A stretch of DNA of 64,000 bases, taken from contig NC_092809.1 of the NCBI RefSeq assembly GCF_040954645.1, forward strand, positions 129,011,914 through 129,075,913. The letters run 5' to 3'. Below, in pieces: positions 11,668 to 21,977 of this stretch (its first letter is position 1; the number at the start of each line of letters is the position of its first letter). Both the position numbers and the translations under genes were made by a program. Under the pieces are notes generated by a model that saw nothing but the letters and a program-made list of their open reading frames with translations, ran no database searches and was not told the DNA's origin. The stretch is from Diabrotica undecimpunctata. Taxonomy: Eukaryota > Arthropoda > Insecta > Coleoptera > Chrysomelidae.

Positions 11668-11957
11668 TCCTTCTTCTTCTTTAAGTTCCATCTTCTATCG
11701 AAGGTTGGAAGTCATCATGGCTATGCTTCTGCACTATTGCATTCAAACCATTCCCTCAAGTTCTTAAACCACGATAATCTTCTTCTTATCACATTTCGAT
11801 TTCCCAATTTTGCCTTGTATAATAAGCTGCAATAATGAGTATATTTGCTCTCTCATAACATGTTCTAAGTACTCAAGTTTTCTTCTTTTGATAGTCAATA
11901 TTATTTTACCTTCATTTCCTATTATTCTAGTAACTTCTTTAACATTCTTTGAGTCGA
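11668..11957 (-). pseudogene. LINE 3' fragment (AAG-tailed family)
   Basis: The minus strand encodes a short C-terminal block: RRKLEYLEHVMREQ followed by LLQLIIQGKIGK, the conserved tail of the AAG-tailed LINEs in this window (compare YLGHITRGEKYTLLQL at 18838-19370). It ends with the AAG repeat at 11668-11680. Strongly 5'-truncated to about 290 bases. Confidence 0.7.
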
Positions 11958-11966
11958 TAATATTCG

Positions 11967-12474
11967 CAGTGGCGGATCCAGAAATTTTTGTCAGGGGGGT
12001 CATGGGTCTTGAGGGCGATTTTGATATAGGATTTAGATTTTTGCACCTTTAGGATTGATATGATTTGTGCCTCATGTAAGGGAACCATTTTCTCAATAAT
12101 TATTTTAAGCGATATATTAAACCAATGAAAAGTTATTAAAACCAAAATACCCTACGGGTGCAAAGAAGGGTACAACATTAAGGGGTCTTAAACTTAAACC
12201 AGAAAAAAAATAATTTAAACCCACATACTCTATGACAGTAAAAGCAAGTGTACAAAACTATTAAACCAAACGAAAGTTATTAAAATATAAATGCTGAAAA
12301 ATCAAGGACTGTCAATTTAAACTAGGTATTTTAAAGACAATTAATTTAAACCCACCTATCCTATGGCTACAAAATCAAGAACAAACCAAGGATAAATAAG
12401 TATAAACCAATGTTAAGTAATTTAAATGCAATAACTCAATGTAAGTGTAAACAATAATGAATGTATTATGCATT
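11967..12474 (-). mobile_element. hAT-like DNA transposon terminal and subterminal region
   Basis: Begins with CAGTGGCGGATCC, a terminal form common to hAT elements. Subterminal DNA follows with a degenerate repeated unit (tttaaacccac plus a cctatgg/ctctatg variant) near 12218 and 12350. A hAT transposase pseudogene in matching orientation lies at 13685-14650, with LINE insertions between. The opposite terminus was not found, so the element is incomplete. The terminus reading is by pattern only. Confidence 0.5.
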
Positions 12475-13435
12475 CCTAATAAACTCTATCTTATCGTTGG
12501 ATATTCGATATCAATTTGTAAGAACATTCATTTATTCCTTATTGATATCATCATCGTCTTTGTCTCGACAATCCTCTGTAGATCTTGGTCTGCTCTAAGA
12601 TTCGTCGCCATTCTGTTCGGTTTCTGGCAACATGTTGCCATCTTCTGATTTTTAATATCCGTAAGTCGGTTTCAACTCCATCTAACCACCTAATTCGCGG
12701 TCAGCCTTTGCTTCTTCTTCCTACAGGTGTTCCTGTGGTTAGCTTTTTAGCAATCGTATTTTCTGGCATTCGTATTATGTGTCCAGCCCATCTAAGTCGC
12801 TGTGTTTTAATGAACGTTATGACATCTAGCTCATCAAAGAGCTGATACAATTCAAAATTATATCTTCTGCGCCACTGCCCTTGGTCGTATATAGCTCCAA
12901 ATATTTTGCGGAGTATTTTACGCTCAAATATTCCCAAAAGTCTTTCATCTTTCTGCGTTAGAGTCCATGTTTCTGCTCCATATGTGAGGACCGGCCTTAG
13001 CAATGTTTTGTATATATATATTCCAATATCCTTATTGATATACGGAGTGGAAATATGGACTCTCGGAATTACAAGTATGAGGCGTATAGAAGCCTTTGAA
13101 ATGTGTTTTTTTCGAAGACAGAGCACGTGGCTAACAACGAGGTGCAGAGAATAATGAAGACTGAGAGAACTCCTAAATATTGTAAACAACAGAAAAACGA
13201 GTGATCTAGGACATATTTACAGAAGAGAAAAATATAACTTTCTACGACTCATAATGAAGGGAAAGTAGAAGGAAAAAGAGGTCCAGGCAGAAGAAAATGC
13301 TCCTGGCTGAAGAATGTAAGAGACTGGACAGACATGGTCACACATTCGATACTGAGAACAGCTCAAGATAGTGAGCAATTTGCTGTAGTTATAGCCACCC
13401 TTCCGTAATATAGAAGGAACCTTAAGAAGAAGTGT
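12475..13435 (+). pseudogene. LINE 3' region (AAG-tailed), split by a second LINE at 12549-13028
   Basis: Plus-strand LINE C-terminal region: RYQFVRTFIYSLLIYG reads up to 12548 and continues after the insert as YGVEIWTL (13042 on), RIEAFEM, then SDLGHIYRREKYNFLRL, GKRGPGRRKCSWLKN, and FAVVIATLP before an AAG repeat ending near 13435. The protein reading resumes exactly across the nested insertion. Frameshifts near 13110-13150 and further stops show it is dead. Confidence 0.8.
12549..13028 (-). mobile_element. 5'-truncated LINE nested in the LINE at 12475-13435
   Basis: Minus-strand coding for a different LINE tail: LLRPVLTYGAETWTLT, FERKILRKIFG, RLRWAGHIIRMPE, GRRSKGRPR, ending near 12549 with a GATGATG-type 3' end. 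A 13-bp direct repeat, tccttattgatat, sits at 12536-12548 and 13029-13041, giving exact borders of a 480-bp insert. The coding frame from 13012 to 12701 is open. Confidence 0.87.
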
Positions 13436-13684
13436 AAACAGCATTTTATTTAAATTAATTTATTTAACAAAAAACATAATATAATTTAAGAATAGTTATT
13501 TCTATGATTAGGCATATTATGCTACAAGTAAGTGAAATATTTTTTTACTCGGTATTGAAATTTTTCTCACGAATTTTCAGTAACAGCCGGTAACTAGTGG
13601 TAAATAAAAGTTCAGTGATTTAAAATACTATAAGAATGAGATAAGTAAATATTATATAATTTTATAAAATGTATTCTTTTCGCC
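13436..13684. other. AT-rich spacer, probably hAT non-coding DNA
   Basis: No motif recognised; lies just beyond the C-terminal end of the hAT transposase pseudogene. Confidence 0.35.
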
Positions 13685-14650
13685 TATCCGATTTAGCAAA
13701 TCGCTCTTTGATTGCATCAACATCTAGAGAAATTTCAAGATGCACATCGATTAGTGCTAAACCAGTAAACCTTTCCTCCGAAGTTCTTTTTCTAAGCCAA
13801 GTCTTTATAGACGCTTAAGCGTAGAACGCTCTGCTGTTGCGGCACTGACTGGCAGTGTAATTAATATTTGCAGAAATATTCTGATAATTGGACACATATG
13901 AATATCGCAGTTTTCTAATACTTCTAAAATACAATCAGGAAGTTTTCCATTATTTTGCACTACTCTTTTCCACTTTTAAATCCACAGTGAAAACTCTTGT
14001 TCTACTGTGGAATATGCAGTAGGTCGTTGGTCCAATAATATCCTGGAAGGTGTCAACAATTTTTTTTAATGCAACTATATCTTCTGGTCTGTTATCAGTT
14101 TTAGGTAAAACAACTCGAAAATTAAATAGATTCATAACTTTCGGTGAAGTCGTTCTTCTAAATCAGTTAAGATATTGTCTAAAACGGGTAAATAAATAGA
14201 TCTTCCGAAATATCCTTCGCAAGAGTTAGCAGATTGGTTTTGACGACAGGTTTGAAGTGAAATTATACGAGGCATCTTCAATTCAATGTCTAGTTGTTCA
14301 GCTATTTTGTTTACTAATAGTAAAGTTTGCTAAAAACAGATTCAGCATTTGATCTTTTATTTTGAAGAATGCATTTAGTGTCCTCTATGGCCTCAGTAGC
14401 CTACTTCAAATCTAATTTTGGTGACTGAAGACGACGTCTAAGTGATATAGTTGTACCTAAAACATCACTAAGACAAACTACTGAAATAAGAAATTCTGGG
14501 CTCCTAACAGTTTGCATTAATGAAAATGCATTAGCTGACATTTTACTGTCCTTTCACGTAGAAATTGTTTTAAGAGCGTTGTATATTTTGATGATTAATT
14601 CGCCCTGGAACTGAAAATGACCGAACACAACGAGTTTCACAAATACCTTG
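13685..14650 (-). pseudogene. hAT superfamily transposase (ZMYM1-like), degenerate
   Basis: Minus-strand reading yields KCILQNKRSNAES near 14360, then KIAEQLDIELKMPRIIS and QTCRQNQSAN near 14270-14310, YFGRSIYLPVLDNILTDLEERL near 14150-14210, and a C-terminal block near 13690-13830 resembling the hAT dimerisation domain (TSEERFTGLALIDVH). These follow the order of ZMYM1-like hAT transposases common in insects. The N-terminal BED-type finger and the first catalytic Asp block are not seen. Frameshifts and stops occur throughout. Confidence 0.72.
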
Positions 14651-15001
14651 GACAGCAGCCCCCAGTTCCTTTATTTGTATTAACTAACGTATCAGACGGA
14701 GCTAATGCAACAACAATATTCACTTTGATATTTATTATAGATAAATTATAAAATGTAGCACACAGTCTCAAGAATTATAATACATATTCAAATTACAAGC
14801 AACCAATTCGTAAACAAAACTGAAGATAAGAAATACCTAATACAAAATAAAAATGTGCTGATTTCGTGCAAAAAGTCATGTCATGTACATTGAATGAGCA
14901 TTAATGTGTGGGCACTAATTCTATCTCATCGATAATCGAACGATTCTCCGGCACTCAAAATGACGAATTGACAAAATTAGAAAATCGATTTGAAAGAATA
15001 T
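14651..15001. other. Unassigned stretch
   Basis: No recognisable coding or structural signal before the second PLE copy. Confidence 0.4.
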
Positions 15002-16673
15002 AAATATGTTGGTGAGACCGGAAAAAATCTTTTAAATCGCATTATTTCTCACAAAAGTGATTGCAGAATTAAAAAACCATCTTGTGCTTTGGCAGATATA
15101 AAATAAAAATAAAAATAAAAATAAAAACGTTTATTGCCTTAAAAATATATGTACATGTTAAACTTAAATAAAATTTCAGCCTTCTTTCTTCGGCGTACCG
15201 CTTTTGCACCGCCAGCGTTTGTTGCTTCTTCCTCTCGGCTCCTGGATTTTCCTTGGTGGTGTCCTCGTCTGCTTCTGTAGGTACTTGTATCGGCAAACGT
15301 ACCTACTTCCCTGCATGCCTGGTTTTCTAGACCCTGATCAGGTGGTCGATCAGTCTATGGGTGGATCTAAATATCCTCTGGATCCTGTTCTTCTCGAGGA
15401 TATCCCTGGTCTTACGTAGTCTTCGTGTGGCCTGGTTGAAGAACCACCTGGTTCTATTCTCGGCCACCTCCCTCAGTGGCGTGTATCCTAGTCTGTTCTT
15501 GATTGTCGCGTTGGTAACTCTATCCTCCCATGATGCTCCGTCGATGATTCGGTAGCATGATGTTTCAGTTGATTCTAACTTTTTCCAGTGTAATTCCGCA
15601 ATGGAGCTCCACACTGGTACAGCATACAGAATCACCGACCTAACATATGCTTGGTAGAGTTGAATTTTCTTTGCCTTCGAAAGTGGACTGGACCTAAAAA
15701 TGAAAGGAAGTATTAGTTTTTTAGCTGCATTAGCTTTTACCTTTGTTTTTTGTGTATGCACCCGGAAGTTGAGTCTTCTGTCGAGGAGGACTCCTAAGTA
15801 TTTGACCGTCTCTGATTCCTGAATTCTGTTGCCTTCTACTGTGATCTCGTTCAGTGGTGGTCGTTTGTCCTGGGTGAATATGATGAACTGTGTCTTTGGC
15901 AGAGCATGTAATCGATAAAGACTATATTATGGATCTTCATAACATTAAAATTTTATGTAGAGAAAGTAATAAATTCAAAAGGACTTTTTTATAAATGGTT
16001 TGTATTAGCAAAAGTGATAATAATTTAAACAAAAGATCAGAAATTCAAAATCTAAGCAAAATTTATAATTATATTATTTCTTTATAATTTATATATGAAA
16101 CTTCACAAAAAAATATTACATTTTTATTTAATTTTCCATATATCTGTCACATTTTTTCAGACATCTATCAATGGTGAATAAATCTTCTTCTTTTTTGTTA
16201 CTAAACAAAAAAGAATTTTTAAACAAAATTTTATTTTTGGCAATATAATTGTCAAAAATAAAAATTTTAAGTTGGCATTTATGACATTGAGGCTTATTTG
16301 TAATTGGTCGCTACTTTAAATTATTTATAAATTCAATTGTTTTTGTGTTAAGAAAATGTTTTCAAAATTATATTAAAATTTCAGAGAAGCATTTATTAGA
16401 TAAGGACATTTTTGTATTAATTCTTTTTGAGATGTATTTGCAGCAATTTTATTAACCAAACTAATTTTATTTGGTGAGTTAACAAAAATTTTTTTCTTTC
16501 TAGTTCAACTTTGTAAGATATTTTGTCTTTTTTAGCAGCTCTTGATAATAATTGTAAACACAATTGAAAGCTCGAGATAATAAATAGTTTACCAATAGCC
16601 CCTTTTATTGACTCCAACCCATCCAAAACATTTATATATTTTTTCCAAACGAGTCACAAGTACTTCTTTTTTT

Positions 16674-16675
<2 letters not shown>
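15002..16675 (+). mobile_element. Second Penelope-like copy, 3' part, split by a Jockey-type insertion
   Basis: Bases 15002-15096 and 15904-16675 are a diverged copy of 7100-7962. The first part encodes the YVGETGKN start of the GIY-YIG region; the second continues from EHVIDKDYIMD to the ORF end and through the 3' UTR, including the terminal bases ccaaacgagtcacaagtact before (TA)n. Frame damage (an early stop after KRTFL) makes it a pseudogene. The insertion at 15097-15893 separates the two parts. Confidence 0.9.
15097..15893 (-). mobile_element. 5'-truncated Jockey-clade LINE inserted in PLE
   Basis: Minus-strand insert of 797 bases with an exact 10-bp direct repeat, ctttggcaga, at 15087-15096 and 15894-15903. 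The frame from 15893 to 15327 is open. It encodes the end of RT: TQFIIFTQDKRPP, VKYLGVLLDRRLNF, SVILYAVPVWSS, and RNRLGYTP-like text before a C-terminal R-rich tail. The 3' end is a TTTTA-type repeat (aaaat repeats at 15100-15130 on the plus strand). The open frame suggests a recent event compared with the PLE it hit. Confidence 0.9.

Positions 16676-16751
<76 letters not shown>
16676..16751. repeat. (TA)n microsatellite
   Basis: TA tract directly following the PLE 3' end, the same arrangement as at 7963. Confidence 0.97.
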
Positions 16752-16752
<1 letters not shown>

Positions 16753-17535
16753 CAGGGAATCTACCAAAATTTAAAAATGCTCGTATATAACGTTTATCTT
16801 CAAAATTATTTAATTTTTAATTATTTTACGACAAAGTAAAAGTGACAATAGACCACCGAATTTTTTATAATAATTCATTGGAACTAATCTGGAATTTCTG
16901 TTTACTTTTATAATTAAGAAGATTTAAATCTAGTAACAAATGAGTGAGTAAATATGTGACGTCAAAGTAGACTAGTAGCAAAAGTTAACGAACTCTTCTT
17001 CTGTAAAGTAGTACAATCTAGACCAATAGAAAACATTGTAACGAGACTCTACGATGCAATGTTGCAAGTATGTATATATACACTTAATATATTGTAATAT
17101 AATCTAAGGTTATTTTTAATATGTTTTTGGGAATAAATACAAATTATTATAAAAATTCTTTAATATTTGAACTTTGGGTTCCGAGATTGCAAACCGTTTT
17201 CAAAATACAAATAAGATTTGTTTGCAATATAATTTGATGTAAAAATATCTACTTCGAGTAGTCGAAATATCAAAGAATGAAAAAAACTATAGTTTAGTCT
17301 AAAAAATAAACACACATATACATAAATAAACACAATACTGGCAGCTCTTTTTTATTTACAAAAAACCCGCTTCAACCTAATACGGTTATTAGCGGAACGG
17401 TAACAATTAATTACACTTAGTAATGCTGCTTAGTAAATTAAAGTCTTTTAAAAACAGAAATAGGTTATTTCTAGTTTTTTTTTTTAATTTAAAATGTCTT
17501 TAAAATTGTTTGCTAAATGATATTTAATTATGTAA
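16752..17535. other. AT-rich DNA without a called gene
   Basis: About 780 bases; no coding motif or repeat border recognised. Confidence 0.5.
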
Positions 17536-18760
17536 AGATTAAACTTTTCGCACTTTTCCACTATGCACATATTTTACCGTAAGGGATGAACCGCATTTAT
17601 CACAAATTGGGCGTTCTTCTTTCTTGAACAAAGGGTCATGAGAAAACTGGCTATATCCAAGTCGCAAACAGGAAATAATTATTTGCTTTCGTTTGTATAC
17701 CTCGCGTGGTTGCCATGGTCTAATCTTATTTTTTATCTCCTGAAGCTTTGATAGTGTGGATTTCCATTTATTGTTCCAGTTCTCGAACAGGTGCTTTATG
17801 AAGTAGCTTTTTACATCCATACTTACAGATTGGGGTGATGGGGTATATTGTTGTCGTTTCTAGCTTTTTTGGCACTTTTATCTGCTGCTTCGTTACCTGC
17901 TATTCCAACAAGTGATGGGACCCAGAGAAACTTGATGCTTGTATCTTTAGTATGCAATTTATTTAGTTCTTCCTTTATTAGTAAAGCTAATGGATGCTGT
18001 GTGTATATTTTCCTGATTATTTGTAGTGATGACATACAATCTGTTACGATTAATATTTTGTTCAACTTATTTGCGTTTGCGTGTAGTATCGCTTGGTAAA
18101 TTGCATAGAGTTAATATGGTTGCAGTATCTGGAATTCTATGTTTGGGAATCTCTGGGCTGTTAATTCTTGCCAATCCGACTCCATTTTCAGTTTTAGACG
18201 TGTTTGTATAGTATACTGTGTAATCAAAATGGGAGTTAATTAGATCTCCGAAGCGTTGTATAAGATTAGAGTTGGAGCTATTTTTTTGGAAATTGATGTC
18301 TATTATAATAGACTGCAATTGACTGTTGGAATTTTTATAATCCAAGGTAAAGATGAAGATATATTTTTGTATTGATATAAAGGTGGAAATTGCTTCCAGT
18401 TAAGTAGGTTTAATGCATGATAAATTCTGCGGGAATATGGGAGATTGAATTTTGAAGAGTCCTTAGCCATGGATAAGTCTAAAATATTATTTATTGGAAT
18501 TCTTTTATTTATAGTTATGCTAGAAGTATTATTAAGGGTTAATAGCTGCCTACGAAGCTCTAGCGTTCACCTATTTCAGCTTGTATGCTATTTATCGGAG
18601 TTGTTCTGTGCGCTCCAAGTATGTATGGAGCTGTAGGGAGCTGTAGGGAGCTGTTATGTAACATATCCAAAAGTTTTAACGTTGTTGTGCTGACAGATGC
18701 TTATGCAACACATCCGTAATAAATTTTGAAACGAATTAAGGATCTGTATGAGTAGTGAGT
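17536..18760 (-). pseudogene. LINE with RNase H domain, 3' half (I/Jockey-like)
   Basis: Minus-strand pieces in order: SLGAHRTTPINSIQAEIGE (18560-18640, end of RT), then an RNase H domain: YTVYYTNTSKTENGVGLA (18190-18225), KILIVTDCMSSLQII (18015-18060), and the closing WVPSLVGIAGNEAADKSAK (17865-17925). A downstream Cys motif follows, ICDKCGSSLTVKYVHSG. A second element of this type is at 51630-52490. Frames change several times. A tandem copy of ctgtagggag lies near 18631-18652. Confidence 0.8.
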
Positions 18761-18837
18761 AGTGTTTTATCATCGGCACCACAAGTTTTGTAATCTAGGT
18801 ACTTAAACAAGTTAAGGCCATTTCGACATGAAAGAAT

Positions 18838-19370
18838 TTCTTCTTCAAGTGCCATCTCCGCGGCGGAGGTCGGCAATCATCATAGCTATTCGGACTTTTG
18901 AGACGGCTGCTCTGAAAAGTTCATTTAATGTACATCCGTACCACTCTCTCAGGTTGCGCAGCCATGACATTCTACGCCACCCTATGCTTCTTTTTCCTTG
19001 GATCTTTCCCTGCATAATCAGTTGGAGCAAGGTGTATTTCTCTCCACGTGTAATATGTCCGAGATATTCCAATTTTCTTGTTTTAACTATATTTGAAACT
19101 TCTATTTCTTTATTCATCCTTCTCAGAACCTCTTTGTTTGTGATGTGTTCTGTCCACGATATTTTCAGAATTCTTCTATACACCCACAGCTCGAATGATT
19201 CCAGTTTTTTCATTGACGTCGAATTCAAGGTCCAAGATTCCATTCCATAAAATAAAGTCGAAAAAACAGAGCACCTCGCCAACCTAACTCTTAGTTACAA
19301 TTTTAAATCCCTTGTACATAGCACTCTTCTTATTTTGTTAAAATTTGCTCTAGCCTTTTCTATTCTGAAA
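18838..19370 (-). pseudogene. 5'-truncated LINE (AAG-tailed), sister of 40957-41611
   Basis: Minus-strand frame 19282-18845 is open: RCSVFSTLFYGMESWTL, SFELWVYRRILKISW, YLGHITRGEKYTLLQL, GKRSIGWRRMSWLRNL, and MIADLRRGDGT, then an AAG-rich end at 18838-18848. The plus-strand copy at 40957-41611 is closely similar in the same span, showing a common, relatively recent subfamily. The 5' end is ragged near 19370 beside an A run. Confidence 0.85.
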
Positions 19371-19470
19371 AAAAAAACATACAGAAGTTCAAACACTTAC
19401 CATTGTATTTGGGTATATTAAAAAAGACATATAGTTAACAGTTTTACAAGTGTCGTCAAAATTTATACAT

Positions 19471-19525
19471 TAGCAGCATAACGTTTTTGATCTAATCAGA
19501 TCATCTTCAGTGCCTTATGTACTTG
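19471..19525 (-). ncRNA. Degenerate hammerhead-like motif
   Basis: The minus strand reads GCA-CTGAAGATGATC, a TGATTA loop closed by GATC/GATC, then AAAAACGTT-A-TGC. The layout matches the other motifs in this window (short stem I GCA/TGC, stem II hairpin, self-complementary AACGTT), but the core is CTGAAGATGA rather than CTGATGA and GAAA is replaced by AAAA. Cleavage activity is therefore unlikely. It is reported because the plan recurs at 32422 and 53597. Confidence 0.35.
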
Positions 19526-19549
19526 AAGCTAACAATGAAATTTGTGGCT

Positions 19550-20361
19550 ATGACATCCATATATGGGTTTACATCTTTCCAAACTTAAATTATATGTTGA
19601 CTCTAGGTCGATGACAATGGATAAATTTAATACTTGAGGAGCTACATATCTCTCTGCTCGGTTTTTAACACGTGGTTCTTGTCAGTTAAGTAATATAACT
19701 GTGACTGGAACAATTCGCTCTGATCGTATCGAACATGCACCGTTTAAAAGTTAAAAAGAGCCCCGTGGATCTACTTATGGTCTTAGAGTGGAGTCAAAAA
19801 ATATATCTTTGATACGTTGGCATGATAATAGCCAAGTTACGTTGGCTACCAATAGAAGCGATGATCTTGTCACCAAAACAACAACTTGTAAACGTTACAG
19901 TCATATTCATAAACAACGGGTAGCTGTTCTGCAGCCATCTTTGATTCAGGAATACAATACTGGCATGGGAGGTGTGGATTTGTTTGATCAGTGGCGTGGT
20001 CGTCATCGCATAAACATTAGAAGTCGATAATGGTATTGGCCAATATTCCGATTTTGCCTCAATGCATCGATAGTGAACTCCTGGATATTATTTAGAAATA
20101 TCGAGTCAAAATTCAAACAAATAGATTTCATTCGACAAATAGTAAATCCTATATTATCAACACCTAATCTTCGTACTCCTACACCTCAAAGAACCTTAAA
20201 TATCCTCGATGAAGTTCGATATGATAGACTTAATCTTTGCCCGATCAAAAATCAAACACAGAGACGTTGTGCAAGATGCCATAAATGCGTAACTTTTATT
20301 TGCAGCAAATGTAATGTCGGACTTCACATTAACTGTTTTAAATTGTACCACTTGAAATAAA
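19550..20361 (+). pseudogene. piggyBac-like transposase, C-terminal half
   Basis: Plus-strand reading gives VTGTIRSDRIEHAP near 19695-19740, KEPRGSTYG, then VESKNISLIRWHDN, QEYNTGMGGVDLFDQ (19947-19990, a conserved piggyBac catalytic region), and after a stop SWILFRNI. It ends with a cysteine-rich domain (RRCARCHKCVTFICSKCNVG, then CFKLYH near 20330-20352). Order and spacing fit the end of piggyBac transposases. Stops near 20028 and upstream frameshifts disable it. N-terminal half and TIRs were not found. Confidence 0.85.
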
Positions 20362-20596
20362 TTTATTTTGTTTATAACTTTAAGTTTTCTTTGTAAACGT
20401 TCATTAGTTCATTAGTTTCGTTTCTATTATTGTATAATTTCTAATAAAAACATGGTGTTGTGAAAGCCTCGCGTATGAATATTTACGACCACCTAGGTAT
20501 ATTTGAAACAAAAATGCCTGAAGTATATTGTATCTTAATCCATTTTATTGCCAAATTGAAAAGAAAAACATTTTTGAATAAGTTTTAAGGGGGTCA

Positions 20597-20975
20597 GGTT
20601 TTGGTTGCATCTATTGTTGATCTACCTCGCATAAAACCAAATTGATTATCGAATTTTTTGGTTAATTCACTTATCCCTCTGTCAATAACTCTACTATATT
20701 GTCATGGTATAACTAAGTAATTTTATGGTCCTGTGGTTTATGCATTGTTGTGTGTTGTATATCTCCTTCGTTTAACTAAACAGTTACTGATCCTACAGTT
20801 ACTGCTTCTATATTCGTCTTCCATTCAGCATTTTTCCACTTTCATAATTCTATTAACTAAACCTATTAGCCATCTTGTTCCTGTCTCTCCTAAAGCTGTT
20901 CACACTTCCACAGGACTATCATATGGTACAACTGCTTTACGTTCCTTTATTTTTTCAGTTCAACTGGTTTTCTGT
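20597..20975 (-). pseudogene. RTE-like LINE RT fragment
   Basis: Minus-strand text: SPVEVFTALGETG, RWLIGLVNRIMKVEK, then IKLLSYTM, ISELTKKFDNQFGFMRGRST. These are the start of RT in RTE-type LINEs, in correct order over about 370 bases. It is broken at 20597 and lacks YADD. The region between the blocks is frameshifted. Confidence 0.7.
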
Positions 20976-21251
20976 CAAATGTTTTATTTAATAAACTGTC
21001 AAAGTCCTTTTTTCATAGATTTTTCATAGATCGTATATATTTGTAAAAAATCGTTGTATTTGAAATAATTTTGGGAATAATTTTGTAGTTATATAAAAAT
21101 TTGGAAAGAAACTTCTTTACTTTTTTAGTTTTTAATTATATTATCTCGTTCTTATATTAGTAGATGTCCCTGTAGCGCCTGTTTGTAATATTTTTCAAAT
21201 ATTTACATTTATAGTCGGAAAAGGTTTTATTTCGTTAGAGCTTACTATGAG
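20976..21251. other. AT-rich DNA leading into a hammerhead-like motif
   Basis: No coding signal. It could belong to the same unknown repeat as the ribozyme-like motif that follows at 21252, but no borders were found. Confidence 0.3.
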
Positions 21252-21296
21252 TTCGCTCTGATGAAGCGAAGAGGCGGAAATATGCATATCAGCGAA
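21252..21296 (+). ncRNA. Hammerhead-ribozyme-like motif
   Basis: Stem I strands TTCGCT (21252-21257) and AGCGAA (21291-21296) are perfectly complementary. The core CTGATGA is at 21258-21264 and GAAA at 21277-21280. Stem III would be the 10-nt palindrome ATATGCATAT (21280-21289), followed by C (21290) as the cleavage nucleotide. Stem II (21265-21276) is weak: only GC/GC pairs with an A-G mismatch at its base. The layout is that of a minimal type I hammerhead with self-complementary stem III. Stem II decay means activity is uncertain. Confidence 0.6.
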
Positions 21297-21317
21297 TGGT
21301 GGTACGCTGTACCACCA
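21297..21317 (+). other. Perfect hairpin beside the hammerhead-like motif
   Basis: tggtggtac, gct, gtaccacca: two 9-base arms around a 3-base loop, starting right after stem I. Confidence 0.7.
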
Positions 21318-21589
21318 CATAATCAAACCTTAACTGTCTATTTTATTAATTTTATTCTTTAGTTCTATTTGGCATTTTGATATTTATTTCCAAAAAATAT
21401 TTTTTTACTATCTGTAGATATAAAATTTAAAAAAGTTTTAAAGTACCGCGTTTTATCACACTGGTTTGTTAGAACCGGGTACACACCTATAAAATGTGGT
21501 GCTGTATTGTTTTCAACTAAATTTAGGTTTTAATATATGTATGAAAGTCATTACGGAAAAAATATAAACAAGCAATGGTTAAAATTTGT

Positions 21590-21975
21590 TAAAATGATGC
21601 TCTTAGTATCAAAAATCACAAATAAATAAATCGTTATTTTCGTCGCAGCTACTGCAAGCTTCGCAGGACCACTTTTTACAATTTGAACACTATATCCAAC
21701 CTTCTTTCGATTTAGAGTTTGAAAATAAATCGTTGCAATGATGCAAACCTCATCCAAATCATCCTGTTCTGAACTATCTGAATCTTCTTTAACTCTTTTA
21801 GAAACTGTTTTTCCTTTTAAAATAGAATATTTGAGATATTTGCGTTATCTTTCATATTTAACTTATTTACACCATTTTCCTTTGAAATTTTGTTCGTTAG
21901 TTCCTTTTCTAGTTCAGCTACCTCTCTTTTTTTATTACTTGCTGGGTTTCTTATCGCTTTTGGAAACTTAAATAT
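21590..21975 (-). pseudogene. pogo/Tigger-like transposase, C-terminal part
   Basis: Minus strand: EIFKFPKAIRNPASNKKR (21910-21975), KGKTVSKRVKEDSDSSEQ, then a Cys-rich block, CNDLFSNSKSKEGW, CSNCKKWSCEACSSC, FICDFC (21595-21740 in shifted frames). This resembles the C-terminal zinc-binding tail of pogo-type transposases. It is the downstream end of the transposase at 23600-24960, separated from it by the LINE at 21978-23562. Confidence 0.7.
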
Positions 21976-21977
21976 TT

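Noticed and set aside
12906..13154. 82-codon plus frame spanning two LINEs
   Set aside because: It crosses the target duplication at 13029-13041, joining antisense of the insert to the host LINE; not a gene.
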